Part shown: positions 7,401 to 11,487 of the stretch, in pieces | How the letters are laid out: every line of letters begins with the position of its first letter | Numbering within the stretch: the stretch's first letter is position 1 | DNA from: Prolixibacteraceae bacterium | GTDB lineage: Bacteria > Bacteroidota > Bacteroidia > Bacteroidales > Prolixibacteraceae | Assembly: GCA_014380255.1 (NCBI GenBank) | Contig: JACMKG010000336.1 | Span: forward strand, 1-11,487 | DNA length: 11,487 bases | Direction: 5' to 3' | Notes under the pieces: generated by a model | Database searches by the model: none | Told to the model about the DNA's origin: nothing | What the model saw: only the letters and a program-made list of their open reading frames with translations | Position numbers and translations under genes: made by a program

Positions 7401-7824
7401 CTCCCTGGTCTGTGGCTACACTATTGTAAGTCTTATCTGCAGGGGCATTCACTGCAAACACACTCTCACCGTTGATCCACACGGCAAAGCCATCGTCAAA
7501 ATTGACCCTGAAGATTACATCTTTGAGCGAAGTAATATTTTGGGCAGTGAAAGTGGATATCAGGTACAGGGTTGAATAATTGTTTTGCATGTCGCCCAGC
7601 AAGGTTCCCCCGCTACCATTGCCATAACGGAAAGGCATATTGCCTGAGGCCCATCCTGAAGAATTATAACTATCGGTCATCCAGTTGTCGGGCAAATTAG
7701 CGGCATCCATGCCTTTAAGATATTTATAGGATGACGAAGGGCTGATGTTAATCTGGGCGCTGGCTCCTAAGGCCATAATCCCAATTAATAAGGTGGAAAG
7801 GTAAATTCTGATATTCATGAACAT
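4465..7824 (-). CDS. Secreted CotH-kinase-family protein with lamin-tail and T9SS sorting domains
   Basis: This 1119-residue multidomain exported protein starts with a signal peptide (1-23, cleavage after ASA). An N-terminal beta-sandwich-like region (about 30-190) contains FRVNFDDGFAVWINGE. A chitobiase C-terminal-like module (about 200-290, YTTDGSNP) follows. The CotH kinase-like domain spans about 338-700 and shows RIRGGYSRNSHFPKHAFRL (candidate ATP lysine K405), YWGLFQTQE (490-498), GNFD (D594) with N607/N608, and SYDAEH (D628). A second chitobiase-like module has YYTLDGTDPR (803-812), and a lamin-tail domain runs about 862-1000. The end (1046-1119, starting YPNPTSG) is a type A T9SS sorting domain, so the protein should be anchored to or released from the outer surface. 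CotH of Bacillus is a protein kinase; kinase activity here is unproven and the substrate unknown. Monocistronic by position, convergent with cdaA. It could act on, or bind, extracellular proteins or glycans. Confidence 0.9.
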   Translation of the reverse strand: MFMNIRIYLSTLLIGIMALGASAQINISPSSSYKYLKGMDAANLPDNWMTDSYNSSGWASGNMPFRYGNGSGGTLLGDMQNNYSTLYLISTFTAQNITSLKDVIFRVNFDDGFAVWINGESVFAVNAPADKTYNSVATDQGEFQIAKTYRLPAHDIELREGENLIAIQAFNSAPESSDFYINFAIQAEVRDPQTSDTLKAVFSRPNGFYTNPFSLKLDVPDPSYTLVYTTDGSNPQISPTAVNGGTSATLTIDPAQAAGRPLTPAYIVRASLKKGDLAPSFPLTQTYIFLDRVMSQSYPGGEWPSGPVNEQVIDLEMDPDITLSGEYSGSMNRAMTDIPSISVVTELSDLFDPGTGIYVNALEHGEGYERFCSVELIDPSGKPGFNINAGLRIRGGYSRNSHFPKHAFRLFFRQEYGAPKLNFPLFGEEGVNEFDKIDLRCEQNYAWSHPEDDQERHTAVREVFSRDTQRDMGRPYTRSRYYHLYLNGMYWGLFQTQERSEARYAADYLGGSKEDYDVIKVDAQRGMVEATDGNLDKWMKIYQLTEKGYESNEDYFALEGKDQYGNPKKGGEVLVDIDNLIDYVQLIFYTGNFDSPVSAFMKNEGPNNFYTLDRRDDRSSGFIFFSYDAEHTLMIERQGPGIGIQENRVQPTGLAMLNSTKFQPQWIHHKLSFNAEYRQRYADRAYRNFFNKGVFTPPAVRERFEKRAKEIELAIIAESARWGDAHSEPPYTKANWNTEINDIYNRYFPYRTDIVIDQMKAANLLASFNPPAFTRDNIILDQEVYSVSGHYHKSITSPVGQIYYTLDGTDPRSIGGEINLSAKEIPSGGTISLQGTAIIKARVKNGDQWSALASVKLIDPNENYENLKVTELHFHPTDSIAGTEIVPGTSFEFIELKNTGDKPISLAGLKFTSGIEYEFKPTDILAPKQFWVIVSKPKWFYERHFMVPSGNFAKNFANSGEQVVLSNSHGSPVINFWYFDINPWPTQPDGDGPSLSTVMRNPTGNPNDATYWKASTTYDGTPFADDRGVIDTNNSLHEAKHPLVIYPNPTSGQLFIKVDDQLAEFEIEVNTLSGLRIYRSTMTGNTMIDLGRLNIDAGVYLIRIKGQAQNAVHKVVYQP

Positions 7825-7849
7825 TGAATGTTTTCTTATTTGGAATAAT

Positions 7850-7857
7850 TAAATTTA
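7850..7857 (-). promoter_or_regulatory. Possible -7 box for the CotH-family gene (TAAATTTA)
   Basis: On the minus strand TAAATTTA matches TAnnTTTG at all defined positions but the last, 25 nt before the ATG at 7824. That spacing equals the box-to-start distance at cdaA. The sequence is a palindrome in an AT-rich divergent spacer, so a chance match is quite possible. Confidence 0.25.
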
Positions 7858-7944
7858 CGGAAATAAGTTTTAAATTCCACTATTCAACCTACCTAACATT
7901 CGTTCGACTAACCATGTATTTCCTTCTTTGATGTATTAATTTTC

Positions 7945-7952
7945 TACCTTTG
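7945..7952 (+). promoter_or_regulatory. -7 promoter box for the NMO/FabK-like gene (TACCTTTG)
   Basis: TACCTTTG is an exact TAnnTTTG match 27 nt before the ATG at 7980. TTTG also occurs at 7927-7930, but its 14-nt spacing is shorter than usual for a -33 element. Transcription would start near 7959. This box overlaps an in-frame TTG at 7950 and so argues against that codon as the start. Confidence 0.5.
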
Positions 7953-7979
7953 CCGAAAATTTTGTCGAAGTACATAACA

Positions 7980-8927
7980 ATGGAAAACCGGATTTGTAAG
8001 CTTTTTGGGATAAAATATCCAGTTATTCAGGCTGGAATGGTATGGTGCAGTGGCTGGAGGCTGGCCTCAGCAGTGAGTAATCATGGAGGGTTAGGCTTAT
8101 TGGGTGCAGGTTCCATGCATCCCGAGGTTCTTCGTGAACACATTCAGAAAACCAAACTGGCCACTAATCAGCCTTTTGGGGTAAATGTCCCCTTATTTTA
8201 TCCTGAGTTGGAAGCTATCATGACTATTATCGTGGAGGAAAAAGTGCCCATTGTATTTACCTCGGCTGGAAGTCCAAAGAAATATACTTCATGGTTAAAA
8301 GAACGCGGCATCACGGTAGCCCATGTGATTGCAAGCTCTTCCTTTGCCCTTAAATGTGAAGAAGCAGGAGTGGATGCTATCGTGGCTGAAGGTTTTGAGG
8401 CCGGCGGCCATAATGGGCGCGAGGAAACCACTACCATGACTTTAATCCCTTCGGTGCGAAAAGTAAGTTCTCTGCCTTTGCTGGCAGCCGGGGGAATCGC
8501 TACCGGTGAGGCGATGTTTGCAGCCATGGCCCTGGGCGCCGATGGGGTGCAGATAGGATCCAGGTTTGCCGTCTCCGAGGAATCATCTGCTCACCTTGAT
8601 TTTAAGAAGCTGGTGACACAATTAAACGAAGGTGATACACAATTATCACTTAAGAAAGTAGCGCCCGTCAGGCTCATTAAAAACGATTTTTTCAATTCAG
8701 TAAACAAGCTTGAGTTGGAAGGTGCTGATGGAGCAGACTTACGCGCTTTGCTTGGTCGTGGACGTGCTAAAAAGGGTATGTTTGAAGGCGATCTGTCAGA
8801 AGGCGAACTGGAAATAGGGCAGGTATCATCCATTATCAACGAGATTTTGCCTGTCCAGGTTATTATGGAGAACCTGGTTCAGGAATACCGGCAAACAAAG
8901 ATACGCATGGAAAGCTTTGTCATTTGA
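7980..8927 (+). CDS. Nitronate monooxygenase / FabK-like FMN flavoprotein
   Basis: This 315-residue soluble TIM-barrel flavoprotein belongs to the NMO/2-nitropropane dioxygenase/enoyl-ACP reductase II superfamily. Motifs seen: KYPVIQAGMVWCSG (13-26) near the flavin, GGLGLLGAGSM (36-46), FGVNVPLF, EGFEAGGHNG with H144 at the position of the catalytic histidine, LPLLAAGGIATGE (165-177) and GADGVQIGSRF (186-196), the last two binding the FMN phosphate. NMO members oxidise alkyl nitronates; FabK members reduce enoyl-ACP in fatty-acid synthesis. The EAGGHxG motif and length fit either, and I cannot settle which from one sequence. The start is ATG 7980 (MENRICKLFG), supported by the -7 box at 7945-7952; a TTG at 7950 would put the start inside that promoter. 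It diverges from the CotH-family gene and precedes the M16 peptidase pair by 178 nt. Confidence 0.88.
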   Translation: MENRICKLFGIKYPVIQAGMVWCSGWRLASAVSNHGGLGLLGAGSMHPEVLREHIQKTKLATNQPFGVNVPLFYPELEAIMTIIVEEKVPIVFTSAGSPKKYTSWLKERGITVAHVIASSSFALKCEEAGVDAIVAEGFEAGGHNGREETTTMTLIPSVRKVSSLPLLAAGGIATGEAMFAAMALGADGVQIGSRFAVSEESSAHLDFKKLVTQLNEGDTQLSLKKVAPVRLIKNDFFNSVNKLELEGADGADLRALLGRGRAKKGMFEGDLSEGELEIGQVSSIINEILPVQVIMENLVQEYRQTKIRMESFVI

Positions 8928-8954
8928 TAATTGTTTAGCTTCAGTGGGAAGGTG

Positions 8955-9055
8955 TTGCCATTAAAGAGTGGCAAAAAGAGCCTTCAGTGAGGCAAAAGGT
9001 TGATTAGTGAATAAAATTACGCTTGTTTTTTGCCGAATTAAGATCTTAATGGCAA
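8955..9055. repeat. Paired inverted repeats (TTGCCATTAA) between NMO-like and M16 genes
   Basis: TTGCCATTAA (8955-8964) recurs inverted as TTAATGGCAA (9046-9055). Each copy also forms its own local hairpin. TTGCCA (8955-8960) pairs with TGGCAA (8969-8974). The second is a near-palindrome at 9030-9055, in which TTGCC plus ATTAAGA pairs with TCTTAATGGCAA, leaving a 2-nt bulge. Neither stem is followed by a T run on the + strand. The pair occupies most of the 178-nt spacer and could be terminator-like, an mRNA-processing structure or a protein-binding site. Confidence 0.6.
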
Positions 9056-9105
9056 CGTTTGCGTTATAGTAATTGGTTATTAAAAATGAAATTTGATAGA
9101 TCTAT

Positions 9106-10344
9106 ATGATATATTTTGAACGTACAAAATTAGCAAATGGCTTAACGGTTATTGTCCATCGGGATAAAACAACTCCCATGGTAGCAATAGATATTTGCTA
9201 CAATGTTGGTTCACGGGACGAGGATCCTGATCGGACAGGATTCGCTCATTTATTTGAACATCTCATGTTTGGCGGTTCCAAAAACATCCCTGTTTACGAT
9301 GAGCCCTTACAGAGAGCGGGAGGTGATAACAACGCGTTTACCTCTAACGACCTGACAAACTATTACCTTACCCTTCCCAAGAATAATATTGAAACAGGTT
9401 TCTGGCTTGAATCAGACCGGATGTTGGAACTGGCTTTCTCGGAGTCAAGCCTCGAAGTGCAGCGCAACGTGGTCATTGAGGAATTCAAGCAGCGTTATCT
9501 GAACCAGCCTTATGGGGATGTGTGGCCTTTGATCAGGCAGATGGCCTACAAGGTTCATTCCTACCAATGGCCTACTATCGGGCGCGAGGTAAGCCATATT
9601 GAAAAGGCGGATATGCAGCAGGTGAAAGATTTTTTTTATAAGCATTACGCACCCGATAACGCGGTGCTCGTAGTTGCCGGCGATGTGGATTTCGATCAGG
9701 TGGTAAGCCTTGCCGATAAATGGTTCGGCCCTATTCCAAACAGATCGGTCAAAAAGAGGAACCTGCCCATTGAACCGCTTCAGACCGAAATGCGTGTACA
9801 GACTGTTGAACGCAATGTACCCAACAATACGCTTTACCTGGCCTATCACATGCCCGATCACCTGGATCAACGGTATTATGCCACTGACCTGATGTCCGAT
9901 ATCCTTTCAAGCGGAAACTCATCGCGCATGTATGTGAACCTTGTTCAGAAAGAAAAGCTGTTTACCGAATTGGATGCTTACCTGTCGGGTGATTTTGAAC
10001 CCGGGTTATTTGTTGTTTCAGGCAAGCCAAGCGACGGTGTCTCCATTGACCAGGCCCATAAAGCAATCGGTAGGGAACTGGATCGCATGAAACAGGAAAG
10101 AGTTTCCGAGTATGAACTGGAAAAGGTTAAAAACAAAGTGGAGGCCAACATCGAGTACAGCGAGATGAACTATCTCACCAAAGCAATGAACCTGGCTACC
10201 AATGAGATCATGCAGGATGCCAGCCTTATTAACTCTCAGGTTGAATTGTACCGGTCGGTAACTACTTCACAGATACAGGAAGTATCGCAACAGATTTTTT
10301 GTGCTGATAATTGTTCCGTTTTAAATTACATTGCTAAAAAGTAA
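9106..10344 (+). CDS. M16-family zinc peptidase, catalytic subunit
   Basis: This 412-residue member of the pitrilysin/insulinase (M16B, mitochondrial-processing-peptidase-like) family carries the inverted zinc motif HxxEH as H48-L-F-E51-H52. The third ligand is E125 or E126 in NVVIEEFKQR, about 73 residues on, as expected. The N-terminal half has the usual LANGLTVIVHRD opening and NVGSRDE segment; the second half-domain runs from about 215. There is no signal peptide or membrane segment, so it is probably cytoplasmic, unless exported by other means. At the place where partner subunits carry the conserved R/Y substrate-binding pair, this protein has Q281 and E288, so it probably needs the next gene's product. 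That gene starts 4 nt downstream: one operon. Such proteases degrade small peptides or process precursors; the substrate is not evident. Confidence 0.93.
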   Translation: MIYFERTKLANGLTVIVHRDKTTPMVAIDICYNVGSRDEDPDRTGFAHLFEHLMFGGSKNIPVYDEPLQRAGGDNNAFTSNDLTNYYLTLPKNNIETGFWLESDRMLELAFSESSLEVQRNVVIEEFKQRYLNQPYGDVWPLIRQMAYKVHSYQWPTIGREVSHIEKADMQQVKDFFYKHYAPDNAVLVVAGDVDFDQVVSLADKWFGPIPNRSVKKRNLPIEPLQTEMRVQTVERNVPNNTLYLAYHMPDHLDQRYYATDLMSDILSSGNSSRMYVNLVQKEKLFTELDAYLSGDFEPGLFVVSGKPSDGVSIDQAHKAIGRELDRMKQERVSEYELEKVKNKVEANIEYSEMNYLTKAMNLATNEIMQDASLINSQVELYRSVTTSQIQEVSQQIFCADNCSVLNYIAKK

Positions 10345-10348
10345 ATCT

Positions 10349-11487
10349 ATGGTCAACCGTACCGAGCAACCCAAAGTCAATCCCATTGAACAAATCGATA
10401 TCATCCAGGCTCAAAAGCATGTACTCTCCAACGGAATTCCTGTTTATTATGTGAATGCCGGTTCGCAGGATGTCGTAAAGGTTGATTTTGTCTTTGAAGC
10501 CGGAACCTGGTTTCAGCCCTTTAACATGGTCTCAAGCATCAGCAATTCCATGCTCGAAGAAGGAAGTGTGGCCTATACGGCCGCAGAAATTGCCGAGCGG
10601 TTTGATTTCTATGGCGCTTATCTCCAGCTGATGGTCGATCAAAGCTATGGCTATGTCAATATTGTCAGCCTTGGGAAACACCTGTCTTCGATCCTGGAAT
10701 TAACCGAAGACATTATCAAGCATCCTGTTTTCCCGCAGTATGAACTGGAAGTGATGATCGATAAAAGCAAGCAGAAATTTCTGCTTGAGAATGAAAAAGT
10801 GCGTACCCTGTGTCAGAAGAAGTTTACCCAGGTATTGTTTGGCAACGCACATCCGTATGCCATCAAGAATAAACTGGAGGATTTCACTCACATCAACCGG
10901 GATGTACTTGTCGAGTTCTACAGGTCTTATTATCATTCGGATAATTGCCGCATACTTCTGGCAGGCAAGGTGGATGAAGCGGTTCTGGAGATGCTGGAGG
11001 CCCGTTTTGGAGGCAACGACTGGTCAGGAAGCCCGATCAGGAAACTGAATTTTCCCATCAATCCAAATCCACATAAACATCACTTTGTCGAAAAGCCCGA
11101 TGGACTTCAATCGGCTTTAAGGGTTGGGAAGTTCTGGATCGATAAAAAGCATCCCGATTTTCATGCCCTTTCGATCCTGGTAACCATCCTGGGCGGTTAT
11201 TTCGGCTCCAGGCTGATGACCAATATCCGGGAAGAAAAAGGATATACCTATGGCATCGGCAGCTTTGTCTTGCCTCTCAAACATGCCAGCTATCTGATCA
11301 TATCAACTGAAGTGGGCAATGAATACGTGGAGCCTACCATCAAGGAGATTGCCTATGAGATGAACAGGCTGCAAACAGAGCTTGTTCCAGAGGATGAGCT
11401 GGAAACCGTTAAGAGTTACCTGTTGGGTGAGTTCCTGCGCGATTTCGATGGCCCCTTTGCCCTTGCCGGAAGCTTTAAAGCCATCAA
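10349..11487 (+). CDS. M16-family peptidase, non-catalytic partner subunit (3' end outside window)
   Basis: An ATG at 10349 (MVNRTEQPKV) opens a frame that stays open to the window end: 379 codons, no stop reached. The fold is that of M16 (LSNGIPVYYVNAG opening, FEAGTWFQP, then MLEEGS), but the zinc motif is absent. The HxxEH slot reads S63-I-S-N66-S67. By contrast the C-terminal half keeps the R/Y pair: R294 and Y301 in NIREEKGYTYGIGS. This matches known heterodimeric M16B enzymes, in which one subunit supplies zinc and the other helps bind substrate. The gap to the upstream gene is only 4 nt (ATCT). By family length about 40-60 residues are missing past the edge. I see no frameshift or damage in the visible part. 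Confidence 0.92.
   Translation, partial: MVNRTEQPKVNPIEQIDIIQAQKHVLSNGIPVYYVNAGSQDVVKVDFVFEAGTWFQPFNMVSSISNSMLEEGSVAYTAAEIAERFDFYGAYLQLMVDQSYGYVNIVSLGKHLSSILELTEDIIKHPVFPQYELEVMIDKSKQKFLLENEKVRTLCQKKFTQVLFGNAHPYAIKNKLEDFTHINRDVLVEFYRSYYHSDNCRILLAGKVDEAVLEMLEARFGGNDWSGSPIRKLNFPINPNPHKHHFVEKPDGLQSALRVGKFWIDKKHPDFHALSILVTILGGYFGSRLMTNIREEKGYTYGIGSFVLPLKHASYLIISTEVGNEYVEPTIKEIAYEMNRLQTELVPEDELETVKSYLLGEFLRDFDGPFALAGSFKAI

Noticed and set aside
7950..7979. TTG start giving a 10-residue N-terminal extension of the NMO/FabK-like protein
   Set aside because: The TTG lies inside the TACCTTTG promoter box, and family members begin at about MENRICKLFG; ATG 7980 is preferred.
1..11487. A new defence, toxin-antitoxin or biosynthetic system
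   Set aside because: Every gene longer than the edge fragment belongs to a recognisable family, and no cluster of linked accessory genes is present.

Overview
The window looks like chromosomal DNA from a member of the Bacteroidota, probably a Bacteroidales/Marinilabiliales-type environmental organism. Three things support this. First, there is a secreted protein with a C-terminal type IX secretion (T9SS) sorting domain. Second, -7 promoter boxes of the Bacteroidota TAnnTTTG type sit just upstream of several genes, which otherwise lack strong Shine-Dalgarno sites. Third, the gene block DUF1599 / DoxX-thioredoxin / folP / cdaA is familiar from this phylum. No tRNA, rRNA, CRISPR array, transposase or phage gene was seen.

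Layout. Positions 1-1790 hold a leftward operon: a duplicated DUF1599 (Nmad1) protein, then a DoxX/MauE-like membrane protein fused to a thioredoxin-like domain, then the first 21 codons of an exported protein cut by the window edge. Diverging from it at 1900 are folP (dihydropteroate synthase) and cdaA (membrane diadenylate cyclase, making c-di-AMP), both rightward and both with a recognisable -7 box. Next comes an 836-bp convergent gap (3629-4464) with no convincing gene. It is packed with short tandem and inverted repeats, including a roughly 295-bp MITE-like unit with a nested CACAGAG-type hairpin. A 1119-residue secreted CotH-kinase-family protein is encoded leftward at 4465-7824. A nitronate monooxygenase/FabK-like flavoprotein diverges from it at 7980. 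The right end is a two-gene unit of M16 peptidases: a catalytic subunit with HxxEH, then, 4 nt later, a non-catalytic partner cut by the window end.

How the genes fit together. Most are housekeeping or envelope functions: folate synthesis, c-di-AMP signalling, a redox membrane protein, protein turnover and a surface-exported protein. The M16 pair divides the labour in a way readable from sequence: the first subunit has the zinc site but lacks the R/Y substrate-binding pair, and the second lacks the zinc site but has R/Y. I found no clear evidence of a new multi-gene system. The most unexplained material is the repeat-rich gap at 3629-4464, followed by the DUF1599-DoxX-thioredoxin operon, whose biochemical role is unknown to me.
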